Positions 1 through 12,757 of a DNA stretch of 64,000 nt are shown piece by piece. Position numbers and translations under genes: made by a program. The stretch comes from Acanthacorydalis orientalis (lineage: Eukaryota > Arthropoda > Insecta > Megaloptera > Corydalidae). The notes under the pieces were generated by a model. The model saw only the letters and a list, made by a program, of their open reading frames with translations, did not search any database and was not told the origin of the DNA. The DNA lies in contig CM068317.1 in assembly GCA_034766995.1 (NCBI GenBank), positions 49,066,425-49,130,424 of the forward strand, given 5' to 3'. Position 1 is the stretch's first letter; every line of letters begins with the position of its first letter.

Positions 1-29
1 TAATAATACATACATACACACACACACAC

Positions 30-64
<35 letters not shown>

Positions 65-512
65 TTGAATTTTTTACCCATCAACTTTTAGAGCTGCACA
101 GTTAACAAAAGCTCTTTTACCGTCTCTCTGTGTTCAAAAACCCAAACATTGTGTTCATGAGCTATATTTTTCACTTGTTTTTAATTGTTCCATCGCTGCT
201 TCAATATTATTATATCAGGTTGGTAGGAAAATAATTGCGGGTTTGACCTGCAAATTCAAACACATTATCGCGATTATTTCCCTACCAAACCTACTATAAA
301 ACAATATATACGAACAAGGCGACATAAAACCGACAATAGATCTACAGTGTTACAAGATAAATGTTTCAATTGCACGAGGAAAATAAAGTCGCCGAGAAAC
401 GTTGACCACCATTTCATACGCCAAAACTATTAATAAACACAAGGTTAAGGTTATGTAATTGCGTTATTGTTTAATTAACTGTGCACGTTAATGATTGTTA
501 TATACATGTATG

Positions 513-559
<47 letters not shown>

Positions 560-716
560 ATAAATATTTGACAGAAAACACTCGATCTGTCAAAACAATA
601 AAACAAACTAAATATTATGGATGTATATGACAGAAGAAAAAAAACATCAACAAGATCCACGGTCATTTTGTGGTAATGAATGGACGAAAAACAGCCGGCT
701 GATATCAATGACACTG

Positions 717-764
<48 letters not shown>

Positions 765-1167
765 GATATGTATATACATATATACATATTGTGTGTAAAG
801 CAGCCAGGCGAGCTGTGCGTGCAGCCAGCGGACCAGCCGGTAAGCTCGCTGAGATTTGAACTTCGCACCCATCTGAAAGTGAACCCCGCACGGCCTCCGT
901 GCACGTTAGAGATATCGCGATTATTATTATTATTATTTGTCCATTGCATGGGAATTTCCTAGTAATGGGCAGAGTCGGCTCTAAGCACACATGCACACAC
1001 AACACACACACATAAACGGCACAGCGCTATGTAAATAGTGAATGATTGCGTTCTTATCGAACGCCCGGAGGGGTCTGTGTTGTTTTCATTTTTGTTTGAC
1101 TGGTGTACATGTCATAATTCCACGATTAAAATGTTCATACGTAGGTTATTACGTTCTTTTTGTTATG

Positions 1168-1229
<62 letters not shown>

Positions 1230-1373
1230 TACATAAATTTATTAATATTTGTTTTTACTGGAAGAAGGTGTCTGCGGCATCTAAATAGATAACAGACGGC
1301 TGTCTGAAAGTGAAACAGTTGAAATAGTCTTAATCAATAAAGAAAAAATTAAACAATTGATAAATTTAAAAGC

Positions 1374-1423
<50 letters not shown>

Positions 1424-1777
1424 GAAGGGGAATATCGATATGTGAAGGAGTACACGGCACACTTTAAGTACACCGCGAAGCTTTATTCCTTTTCAAAACC
1501 GTGTTTAAGAAGCGCAAACAATATCAGTGAGTCGAGTAGTAACTTGGCCGAAGGCTGCAGCTAGAATAGCCTTCATCATTCCTCTCCCGTGAAATATAGC
1601 CGTGCTGAATTAAAATCAGCAACAATTAATTCGTTTGAAATCGATCTACATTGTCTTTGTTGCACTCATATCGAACAATCAAACCGGGACTATCGGATCG
1701 ACGATCAACAAACAAACGCACAAGAGCGTGTGTGTGTGGATCGAGAGTGCGTGAGGATGAGAGTATTCCCTCACACG

Positions 1778-1813
<36 letters not shown>

Positions 1814-2815
1814 AAACAAATATAAACAAAAAACAGATATTTAAACAAAACAAATGAATTTCGTACAAAATACACAATCTAGTAGTCGTGGTGCACCTGA
1901 AACAATCCGTCCCGTGCAAGTGGGCTGTGCATAAGATGCGTCTGGGATGTTTCTGTACAGGAAAGAGCTCGTGTCTCAGGTTATGTCATTGAGATCATAT
2001 CAAGAAGAAAGATTGATTAATGTATAAACTTTTAAATAGTCTTAATATAGTCAGTATCATTTTCAGTACATTTATGTGAACCCGAACGTGATTTCTTCAT
2101 TCTGTCAGTAAAAGAATTTGATGTTTGTGCGTCTAGTCAATCGTTTACAGTGTTTTCAGATTGACCGAAAATGATCAGTGCTTTGAGATGAAAACTCAAG
2201 GCCGAATGACTGAAAACATATCCAGGCAGCCGTGAAGCGGGACAAACTTTTTATTCTCTCGAATTCTCGCTACAGCAGAGATCTGGTACCAAATAAATTC
2301 AGTTTTTTCCTTATATTCATCTCCATTTCGATCTTAAATAAAATCTTAAAAAAAATACCTTTCGAATCTCATAACTGAGCAGATATTGTAAAAGATTGAC
2401 TGTAAGAGCAAGCATGAATGATAGATTTATAGAAATAATTAAAAAATTTAATTTCTTATACAAAATTTGACAATTCTTTATCTCTCTGTATATGTATATA
2501 TATATATATGTATATATGCGTGTGTGTGTGCAGAGGAAGAGAGAAATTTATTTATTTATTTCGTCTTTGTATTTTAATTAACAATTCCACACTGTTTGTT
2601 TTTACATATTGAGTTTTTAATCAATCTCTCCTTTTCTTTTTCTCTCTCTCTCTCTTTTTATATATATAGAGAGAGGGAGAGAGAATCATTAATTTAATTT
2701 TTCCATTAGCTCTTTAACATAAATTACTATTATCTGTGTCCAGGGGCTAATTGCCTTAGATATCTGCGCACTACCCTTACAGTCTAATTATTCAATCTCT
2801 TTTTCTTTCTGTATG

Positions 2816-2857
<42 letters not shown>

Positions 2858-3105
2858 CGTTTTAATTTAGATGTAAATTTATACCGAGCCGATTTAAAAA
2901 CCTTTTACATTTCAGAACCGTCCCATGAGCCCCATTGCAGGATTGTCATCCTTTATGCGCGTTTCCGGCGCTCGTCACGGCCTTGTTACTTTTCCTTTTC
3001 GTTCACAATTTGCAATTCTAATAAATAAATATGTGTAACACGGCACCATGCAAATATTCAACATAAGTGAAAGAAAAAAAATCGTAATCATTTTTTTTTT
3101 AATAT
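1..3105. other. Intergenic, microsatellite-rich, no gene seen
   Basis: AT-rich DNA with no supportable coding exon. It holds long (TA)n runs at about 29-52, 516-553, 719-764, 1170-1226, 1375-1420 and 2821-2852. There is an (AC)n(AT)n run at 1772-1813, and (CT)n/(GA)n blocks flanking TA runs near 2641-2690. Open frames here encode IYIYIY or THTHTH strings, which is microsatellite translation and not protein. Confidence 0.7.
795..960. repeat. Possible decayed retroelement fragment with (ATT)n tail
   Basis: A GC-rich patch between two TA arrays ends in an ATT trinucleotide run (about 920-937). On the - strand it contains a stretch resembling a pol III B box (GTTCAAATC). A GC-rich body followed by a short simple-repeat tail is how some SINEs and LINE ends look. 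No diagnostic domain is readable and no second copy was found in the window, so this is only a suggestion. Confidence 0.2.
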
Positions 3106-3905
3106 ATGACGTATTCGCGGATCGAAACCTGATCCCGTTTGTATCGCCGAGGCGTACTCGCGTGCGTTTGTTTGTTTCGTTCGTTCCACGAAAACACATT
3201 CGTAGCGAAAGATTCGATAAAAAGTGTGTCGATAAATACATTTCAGCTGTTTTGTTGTACGGCGATTGCGGGACGTGGGACCAGAATCTGGCGATGTCGA
3301 TGACGACGGTGATTCACACACACACACATGTCCGTTAGATTATTTGACGGAAGGTGGACGCGACGATGACGAATAAAGTTTATCAGTCAGGACGTGTCAT
3401 AGTTCAGAATCGTACTTTTTTGTGTATAAATTTTTTATTTCATCGCAGTTTCGTCCGTCTGACGCATAAATACTCACCGTGCAGGACATATCTTGACAGT
3501 ACACTGTTTTGTTTGTTTGTGTGTGTGTGTGTGTTAGCCATTCGGAAGAACTGTTTTTCACAAGTGCGATACGCAAATGAAATTTTATACTTTTCGTGCG
3601 GTTCACTGAACTCTCACTCGTCCGTACGTACGGAACAGAATTAGGATTTATCAACGATAAATGTACACATCGATGTTTGTTTGTTTTTCCTGAACGTGAC
3701 CGCTGTTACATTGTTGGATATATTTTTGTTTTCATACGAACGCACAGTGTAGTTCGTGGTCAATTGCTGCAGAAACGTGCACTATATTCTATAAAATGAC
3801 ATTTCTTTCGGTGCTAGAAATCGTATTAGAACCAGCGATCGAGATATTATAAAACTGACGAGTGAGGATTCGAAATTCGCGCTGTCTGTGTCTTAATAAC
3901 CGGTG
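3106..3905. other. CpG-rich intergenic stretch, possible regulatory DNA or noncoding exon
   Basis: About 800 bases with many CpG dinucleotides compared with the TA-rich surroundings. It includes a splice-donor-like GTGAGTGA at 3903. Overlapping short frames on both strands show no family motif. It could be 5' flank or a noncoding first exon of ced-6 downstream, but nothing in the sequence proves that. Confidence 0.2.
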
Positions 3906-3922
3906 AGTGATATAAAAACAGA

Positions 3923-4241
3923 GGGCGATGCTTGTAATATTTTACTAAATACTGCTACTTGATCTCACTACTCAGATACTTTCATATACCACTAGATCTA
4001 GTCATACTCATAAACTTGTTTAAATAAAATTTATTTGTTTTCATATACCACTAGATCTAGTTATACTCATAAACTTATTTAAATAAAATTTATTTAGATT
4101 CATATACTACTAGATCTAGCCATACCCATAAACATATTTAAATAAAATTAACAAGCGTAATTAGATCTAGTGGTATATTAAACATTGCTGACTAGTAGTA
4201 TCTAGCAATTGTATTCAATGAAATATTACTAGCATGGCTCA
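3923..4241. mobile_element. Fold-back (MITE-like) element with internal 59-bp tandem repeat
   Basis: The left arm (3923-3975) and right arm (4188-4241) are imperfect inverted repeats of about 53 bases; both contain ATGCT-n-GTAATATTT and end in CAG. Inside, a 59-bp unit beginning TCATATACCACTAGATCTAG occurs three times (from 3982, 4041 and 4100). An inverted copy of the TAGATCTAGTGGTATA part follows at 4162-4177. There is no coding capacity, so it would be non-autonomous. A related structure lies at 42080-42545. Confidence 0.6.
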
Positions 4242-4259
4242 CTATATTCAACACTAAAT

Positions 4260-5600
4260 TGTATTGTTTTTCTTTACAAAAACAAAAAAAAAAAAAAAAA
4301 TATATATATTTCTGAAAGTGAATTTAGACACAGTGCTAGAACTTGACATGTTTACTACTTGTCAAAAATCGAACGGTCCTGCAATAACCGACTTTTCAAA
4401 AACACAATCCGTGAATATTTTGACACCGGCATGATTACATTTTCATGTTACACACCGACCTATCCTTATATTACATTTGTGTTTATAAACACGGACACGT
4501 TTTTAATTTTATCTAACGTTTTCATTTCAATAATAACAGTGTGAAATGTAATAAATGTGCATTTTTTTTCTATTTTCACGCGACTAAACTGAAAGTGAAC
4601 GTTGTCATAATTAACACATATTATTCGGTTTATTTACAGTACATTAAGTACATATATTTTCTATAAGAGCGAGTAATTAAGTAATTATGTTGGACTTAAT
4701 GATATATATATATATACACATACATACATATACATATATTTATGTATAATAGAAAACAGTTTCCAAAAAAATGCAATTAGAATCTCTATGGAAAGTGAAA
4801 TTGTTTGATGTTATGCGAATGATATGAGAATTGGAACTTGAAGGTCGGTGCTTCTTGCTCGCGATGCTAATTTGTTATCTATATAGATTTGTTTTCGAGT
4901 GTTTTATGTGGAAATGAAAGAAGTACGGGTTAAAATGGAATTAAGTTCGTGTCGGCTTCGTTTTTGTTTCGTTGTTGATTTGACTGTGATTTGTTTCTCA
5001 ATACGTATACTAAAGATCGATGTCACGACTTATTTTTGTCATTTCTTTCTATGAATTGTCGAAAACATTCAAACCCGTGAACGAAATTCAATCGAATCTC
5101 ACGCACTGTGTATCTTTTTACAATTCGAACGATCCTCATTTGTGTTTTATAAAAAAAAAATGATAATTTTGTAAGATTCGATTCTGTGACATGAAACGTG
5201 TATTCCCTGATAAATAAATCTATCTTTGGTACAGCACGAATGTCTCTCAGTCGTAAGTGCTCTAGTTATGGCAGAAGGTCTCGCACTCTTCTAATTTTTC
5301 GATTTTCGGGCCAAAAAAACGACCCAGTGTGTACACATTTAGACGGAAAATCGTAATTCGTCGGAACTATTTTTTTTTTTTTTTGATCTAAAAGTATCGT
5401 CTTGCTGCGAATAATCGGGGATTGATAATAGAAAGTACATTTGATCACTTGAAAGTTGATATTTTTAGAATTTAAGTTCGTATCTTTAGATTTTGAATTT
5501 TTCCTTCAGGTTTTTGTCTTTCTCTGTCTGTGAAGACAGTGTGAGAATGTTAATTGTTTCGTTCATGAATGATTATGTTATTTGCTAATCAGATTACACA
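4260..5600. other. Intergenic, nothing recognised
   Basis: AT-rich sequence with short homopolymer runs (A18 near 4283) and a small TA/ACAT run at 4702-4745. I see no splice-bounded open frame, RNA gene or repeat family worth naming. Confidence 0.5.
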
Positions 5601-5646
5601 TTTAATTGTATTTTAATCATTCGGATTCATTTCAATTGACGTCAGT

Positions 5647-5656
5647 ATATACACAT

Positions 5657-5690
<34 letters not shown>

Positions 5691-5695
5691 GTATA

Positions 5696-5740
<45 letters not shown>
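5647..5740. repeat. Compound microsatellite (AC)n(AT)n(TA)n
   Basis: An (AC)n run passes into (AT)n, is interrupted by a GTATAGATGT stretch, resumes as (TA)n, and is followed by (GT)n. The AC start and GT end make the whole block roughly self-complementary. Confidence 0.85.
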
Positions 5741-5741
<1 letters not shown>

Positions 5742-5937
5742 TGAGTGTGTGTGTGTTTATGAATCTGTGCGGCTCGTTTAATGCGAGTCATTAAAATCGT
5801 CATGTAACACACATCTATCTATACATACGTACACATCGATGTACACAACACTAATCAGACATCCGATGAGTTTAATAGCAGCGTTACATAACTCCTTTAT
5901 GATTTACAAATCGCTCTGTAACCGAATCCGAGTCGAC

Positions 5938-6034
5938 TATATAACGACCGTCGTATAGTAAACGATACGGATTTTAAATTCGTTGCCGAGATATCAGTGT
6001 ATGCGTGGCAAGTAGTCGGAACGTCCGTCCTTCG
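5938..6034 (+). promoter_or_regulatory. Candidate promoter and noncoding first exon of ced-6
   Basis: A TATA-like CTATATAACG (about 5937-5946) lies in CpG-richer DNA. A good donor, CTTCG|GTAGGT, follows at 6034/6035. The ced-6 start codon sits only 5 bases after a clear acceptor (ending 8161), so the gene must have an upstream noncoding exon, and this is one candidate. The CpG-rich block at 7500-8030 is another. Confidence 0.22.
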
Positions 6035-6339
6035 GTAGGTACTCTTGTGTGTATAATCGTTTCTGATCAATTTTGTGAATGGTCTCTATGATTACCATTA
6101 TTGTTTATTAGATGTTTCGTTCGCAACGTCTGTAAGAACGTGTTTGTGTGCTCGATTTTTTTTATTGCAGGTCTGTAATTTATCTTCGATCGTTTCTTTG
6201 ATGTTTTCTTAAATTGTTGATTTGTGTTGTTATTTTAATCTATTAGTCATTGTTGATAGTGTTTCTTAAATACATGTATGTCTATTTACTGTACCACTGA
6301 AGTCGTATTTTTAATTGTCAACATCTTCTATTAGCATAC

Positions 6340-6359
6340 TTTTCTCTATATATCAATTT

Positions 6360-6424
<65 letters not shown>

Positions 6425-6683
6425 TAAATATAAATATAAATATACATATAGAGAGATAGAATAAATGAAATTATATCTGCATTATTTTAAAGTAAATAGC
6501 TCGAAATATTTTTTAAATATTTTGTTAATGTTCTCTGTCTTTAGAGAGATAATAATTTCTTATTTTCTCTCAATTTCTCATCTATCTATCTATATATATA
6601 TATATATGTAGAATAAAGTAAATTATATCTCAATGGTTTTAAACATTATTAAATAATTTGTTATCTGTCAATTTCGATCTCTC

Positions 6684-6743
<60 letters not shown>

Positions 6744-7081
6744 ATTATATATAGAATAAATTAAATTATATCACTATTATTTTAAAATAAATAGCTCGAA
6801 ATATTTGTTAAAGAATTTTTGTATATTCTCTCCTCTTTTCTCTTTATATATGCATGTGTGTGTGTGTATATATATAGAGAGAAAGAGAATAAATTAAATT
6901 ATCTACGTTAGTGTAATACAAGTAGCTTTAAATATTTTTTTTATTTTTTCCACTACCTCTCTCTTTATAATGCCTGTGTGTATGTAAATAGAGAGATAGG
7001 AAGAGATTATATTTAGAATAAATTAAATTATATCCATTTGATTAATACAAATAAGTCAAAATATTTTTTATTCTCTCTCTC

Positions 7082-7134
<53 letters not shown>

Positions 7135-7260
7135 TAATAATAATTTACATCTCCATTAATTTAACACAATTAGTTTTAAAATCTTTTAATAATGTCTTAT
7201 GATTATCTTTTTCTCTGTGTGTATATATATATATATATATACACAAACACACAAATATTG
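6340..7260. repeat. Minisatellite of about 130-170 bp built on palindromic (TC)n(TA)n(GA)n blocks
   Basis: About six diverged copies of a module: a CTCTCT/TATATA/GAGAGA block, then GAATAAATTAAATTATATC, then a T-rich stretch containing AATAGCTCGAAATATTT. Module starts are near 6440, 6605, 6750, 6885, 7010 and 7125. The longest TA runs are 6371-6421, 6689-6744 and 7086-7128. A related block lies near 2560-2720. Confidence 0.65.
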
Positions 7261-7489
7261 ACATGTTCATTGTCCGCCCATTATATGAAATCCACATTAA
7301 TATTATTTTTCATATTAAAAATTAGTTTTATTTAATTTTAGCATTTTAATTCAGTAACAGTGTTAATGTTCTTATATTTTGTTAAATTTCTTATTTACTT
7401 TTCTATTTCATGTTAACTGATTTTTCATTTTAATAAATTTTGTGAATTATCTATATGAATATTATATATGTATATATATGTAATATAAA

Positions 7490-8030
7490 GTTCTGGTTCG
7501 AATTCTCGCACAGACCGCGTCGAATTCCCTAGGCAAACGATCCGTTCGCATGCTTCGCACAGATTGTCGTCGCTGCGTGACGAACGACAAGAACGCATCG
7601 GCGATCAACAAAACCGGTAACCGCGATCTCTGCTGCACTCGCTAGCAACAGCAATACAACGAAAAAAAAATTGACAAACCCCGACGCACGGCACGCTAGA
7701 TGCTTCGTGCAAATGTAAATGTTTTGTAACGACGCTAATTGTTTAATAATAACGCAGAAGGTCATACGATACACTTAATTAAATTACGCGAAATAAAAAA
7801 GAAAACTGCGAATAGAATGGGAGGCATTGTTGGTACAACGATAAACTATCTGAGACGGTGGACGCGACGCACACACTGAACGTATTATATCCATTCAATT
7901 ATAATTTAACTCGCGACGGACGATCGTAATTAAGGCGAACGGTGGATAAACAATTGTTTCGACAGACTGTTTTCAGTTCACGAATACAGCTGAGGATAAT
8001 TGACGCAACGCCCTACGATTTGAATAATTA
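7490..8030 (+). promoter_or_regulatory. CpG-rich 5' flank of ced-6, probable promoter region
   Basis: Right after the TA-rich minisatellite the composition changes to CpG-rich (repeated TCG, ACG and CGC) for about 500 bases, directly upstream of the first coding exon. A donor-like AAAACCG|GTAACC lies near 7616. This is where a promoter or noncoding first exon would be expected. The call rests on composition and position only; no transcript evidence is available. Confidence 0.35.
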
Positions 8031-8166
8031 TGGCGACAAAATGTACATTGCCTTTCTCTCTCTCTTATTTATATATATATATATGTATTGGCAGTTTCCC
8101 TAAAATCATTTCGAATAAAAAGCTAATCAGATTATTATTGATAACTGATACATTGTTGCAGATAAA

Positions 8167-11100
8167 ATGTCTACTCTATTGAAATGGGCGCAGAACTCTA
8201 CACAATCGAAGGCGAAGCAGAATTCCGCGGGCGGATCGTCGGGAAACAACTCGAGTGGCGGCAGGTCGTGGATCCATCCACCGGACGCTTTACAGAAAGG
8301 TCATGTCGCATATCTGGTCAAGGTCAGTACTAACTGTCTGTTATATTCAGTCAGTTCTCTCTCTCTCTTTATTCCGTCGACGATTTATAATTGCTGTGTA
8401 CGAAAAACATTCTCCGTCGAAATTAATTAACGTCATTATAATTAAATCTAATGTCCGCACGAGAACCGCGGATACAATCCACGGATCTTCAGATTATTAA
8501 GAACGTCTTCTTCGTCACGTATCTGTATTTCGTCCGCACGGTCGTTGTCGGTCATTATTTCCATGTATATGATTTGATTTCGCCACTGTCTTCTTTCAGA
8601 AGAGAAAATATTTTAGATGCTGAATGGCTCGTTGAATAGAATCAAACCTTTAATTTCACTGTTTAATCTCATTAAACAGTGACAAGACAGCTAAAATTAA
8701 ATCAGATACAGATTAGTAAGAGGTTACCGTATCGGGTGCCCTGAAGATCCGCTGGTCTCACACTAAGATGCGACCCTATCGAACGGTCTTTCATTTCCCT
8801 AATGCAGAATCGTTCAAAAATTTAAACCGTGCAAATTGTGAGTCTCTGTGCTCGGTACTCTGAGCGCCCAGGTCTCTCAGCTCGACAACGGATGGAGTAA
8901 ATCAGACACGTGGAATGCAGGTTGTAGTTGACGACCTCCGAAAGTACAGGCGCGAGAATGTCAGAGAAAAACATTAAAACAGAAATCTAGTGTCATAAGA
9001 GAAATATTTCAATTGTTTCTTATGCCAGTCTAATGTTTATTCAGAGATGTGTAGGTATCGAAGTTAGTAAAGAAACAAAGACGCTTGTTATTTAACAAAA
9101 TAAACGTTTTTTTTTCAAAAAAATTATTAGCTTTGTGTATGGAATAGCCATAGTTTTTTTTTGTCTGGAAACTGTTCTGACACTAGCAAAATGGGCCAAA
9201 TTCACTTTCGCAAATGAATCTCTTTCATCCCGCAAACACCATTGTGGAGTGAAAAAAGAATTCAATTGTGAAACATGTCGTGTCATTAATATGTGATCTC
9301 TTTCATTGCATAAATACCTTTTTAATAAATTGGAGAGAAGAAAAAAACTAGAAATGACCTCAACAAGACCCGACATTTTTGTATCGAGACTGGTTTGTAT
9401 TTCGATACACGACATTCAACTTCAAATAACCTTAAAAACACACGAGCCTGCATGTTCCGATTCATACTAATTAATAGACGAGTAGCGATTCGCCAGCTTT
9501 GAGAATGCAATCGTTTTTTTTTTATTTTATTCTTTGTATTGTTCCATGCATGCAGTATTAAAAATAATAGCGATCGTTCCGTAATCGTGTACGGCGAGTA
9601 AACATTTGCAGGCGATGACAAAGCATCTTAAATGAAATGGAGTAATGCATAAACAGGTTTCTGTTTTACAGATCGAATGTCTGACTAATCAAACTGTATT
9701 TAATGTACGTATGGCTTTGCACTTTAAATACGATTAAAATATTGTACGTACAGCGCCGTGTCCCGTGTTAATTCAGATCAGGGACAAACGAATCTCGCGT
9801 CACAGCACGTTTGGATCTGCGCGTTTTCGGTTTTTGAAAGTTCCATCTAGATCTATTGTGTTCGGTTTCGTTTCTCGATCCGTCGACGACAGTAAAAGTA
9901 AAATCCTCGTTTTTGACCTTTTTTTCCCCCCGGTCTCTGTACGATTCTTTCCGATTCATTTGGGTCGACTCTTCAGCCTTGACCTCTTGATATATCGTAT
10001 TGTTTTACTTGTTTCCTTCATATCGAGTCGAATTTTTTTAAACTTTTGCGAAATTAAATTAAACTCGTTTCACGTTCCATTGAAACGTTTTATGTTTCTT
10101 TTTGTGAGTCATTCGTTTATCCGTAAGTCATTTTTGACCCAATAAAGTAATAAAAATGTTTTCGATATTGATATATAGTTGTTTGTATGTCCGTACGGTC
10201 TGATCGAAAAGTTTCGAGACATAAGTTTTAATTTAAAGAATTGCGTGCGGCCGGTACAGTTCTGCCATTCAGCTGAATCCACATTCACGGGTTGATTCTA
10301 CACAGTGTAGGGAAAATCAGGATCATAAATGCTCAGTAATTGATGATTGTTGCTCATACATCAAGATATAGAAAAATCTGTTGAGGTTGCAGTGTTTTAG
10401 GTTTTGAATTTTTAACGCCGATTTTCTTTTGTTTCTGTTTAACTGTTTGAAACAAAAACATTACTCTAGCGTAAACAATCGTGAATCGATAATGAAAAAG
10501 CGCGTTAATTCGCTTTAAAGTTGATATTTTTTGTATTTAAGAACGGATTTGGTGATTCTGGATTTTTAACACATGTCTGGTGTTATTTCTTCAATTGAAG
10601 CTTTCTGAAAAGATTTTAGCAATTCGTTATTATAAAAGATTCTTTTGGATCATCAGTGTGTTTATTCTCCACGCGGGGAACGCACTCGGATGATCCAAAA
10701 GGACGAAATCCACCAGAACAACGCTTCAATGGGATCACGGTTTTAAAAACGAACAATTATACTTTTAAATGCAGATCATTTTAATCGCTAAGAAAACTTA
10801 TAAGATTATTTACAATCCCAAACATTTACAGTGACATCTTTCTTCGATAACTCTTTTTTTTCAGTAAACTTTTCAAAGCCTTCTTCATACATATTTTTGT
10901 TCACTCTCCCGTATTCTTTTATTTTTTTTTTATAGATGAAAATGTCTGTATCATTCCGATTTTCATTTCTTACAGTTCATGGGAAACACTACCGTCGACC
11001 AGCCGAAAGGTATCGAAGTGGTCAAAGAAGGTATTCGCAAATTACAATTCAGCGCACAACTTCGCAAAGCTGAAACCGGTGCCAAATCTCATAGGAAAGT

Positions 11101-11303
11101 TGAACTAACTATAAGCGTCGACGGAGTAGCTATTCAGGTAAGTCCATGCATAGTTTATTAATTAAAACCAGCATTCGCCATTTACAGTCAGTACGGTACG
11201 GGGCGGGGTGACCTACATGCGGAATGAGAGCTGCTGGAGCGCGTTTCGCCATTTCACAAAACATATCTATATAAATGTTATAAACCACATATTCTGTCTC
11301 TCT

Positions 11304-11345
<42 letters not shown>

Positions 11346-11358
11346 GATTGTCAATAAT

Positions 11359-11414
<56 letters not shown>

Positions 11415-12696
11415 ATTATTGATCATTTTGATTATCGTTTATACACATTTCGATAGATTCCATCATCCTCAGAGCGCTGATAAACAAAACAAAATTATTA
11501 TCGATTTTAGGAACCGAGAACTCATACGATCCTTCATCAATTCCCGCTTCATCGGATATCGTACTGTGCGGACGATAAAGGAGAGAAACGGTTCTTCTCG
11601 TTCATCGCGAAACAACCGAACCCGGATGGAAGTTCTGAAGACAAACACGAGTGTTTCGTGTTCGTCTCGGATAAATTAGCTGAAGAAATTACCCTAACGA
11701 TCGGCCAAGCGTTCGAGCTCGCCTATAAGTAAGTACTGCCCGTTTTAAATTCCAATTCTAATGCAAACACTGTATAAAATGCACACTAATGTGCATTTCG
11801 CATCCGGTAAAATCCACCAATCGTACGTCTCGAGAATAATCTTTACGATTACAATCGGATTTTTAAAATTTCATACGATTTTCTCGTATCTGCTGTACTT
11901 TCGATATATGAAATAGTCACACCTGTATTTATTTTGAAACACGACAGACGTTTCCTCGACACGTCCGGCAAAGACCTCGAGGCGCAGAGACGCGCCATCT
12001 TGAATCAGCAACGTATCAAGCGGCTAGAGACCGAGAACATCATCTACAAGCAGCGGCTGCACGAGATCTGCCAGTTCGCATCGATCAGGTCGGAGCTCGA
12101 CACGTATCTACGTCGCCACGAGCTCAAGAACATCCTGGAGCTGCCGTCGACTCTGTCGAACACGGCCGCTTTGAGCTCGCCCGAGTACGCGCTGATGTCG
12201 TCGCCGTCGACGGACAGCGACTCGACGCAAGTGAACGGCGTCCACAAGAACAACTCGACCGAGAAGCTGCTGGACGTTTCGTTCAACTCGTCGGACAGCA
12301 ACCATGGTATTTTGAATCGAGCTCGAGTTCGAAGCGTGCCTGTTCATATTGATTTCTCGTTTTGCGAATAGAAACGATGGCCGTGCCACCGATACCGCCA
12401 CGCAGAACTATCGATCTGATGGGCACGTCCACGCCTCCGTTAAATCACTCGCTGACACCGGCTGTCGGGACTCGTCTCGAGGGACTACTCCTCAACGAGT
12501 TCGACAGCGATCAGGATTTCGATCCGAGATCATTCGAGAGCAATAACGTCACGAGCGCCACGCTGACCACAGGATTGCTAGCAGACACTAATGGAAACGC
12601 ATCTAGTCCTCCGTTATGTACGTATATTTTAAACAGATTTTTAATTCATTTTTTAATTCTTTCTTGATAGCAAAAATAATCTGAACTATTCATCTT

Positions 12697-12757
<61 letters not shown>

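Noticed and set aside
556..1292. Open frames of 64-151 codons on both strands near the start
   Set aside because: They run through TA tracts (IYIYIY strings), overlap on opposite strands, lack splice context and have no motif.
7490..7512. B-box-like GGTTCGAATTC suggesting a tRNA gene
   Set aside because: No A box, no acceptor stem and no cloverleaf can be drawn with the AT-only upstream sequence.
8700..8960. CG-richer piece in ced-6 intron 1 considered as snRNA or SINE
   Set aside because: Does not match the conserved starts or motifs of U1, U2, U4, U5 or U6, has no A/B boxes, and no second copy is seen in the window.
9765..10145. 126-codon + frame in ced-6 intron 1
   Set aside because: Low-complexity F/S/L-rich translation of a T-rich stretch, with no motif; the host exons on either side join in phase without it.
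12108..12401. Antisense frames over the ced-6 coiled-coil exon
   Set aside because: Shadow of a real exon; no motif and no independent splice signals.
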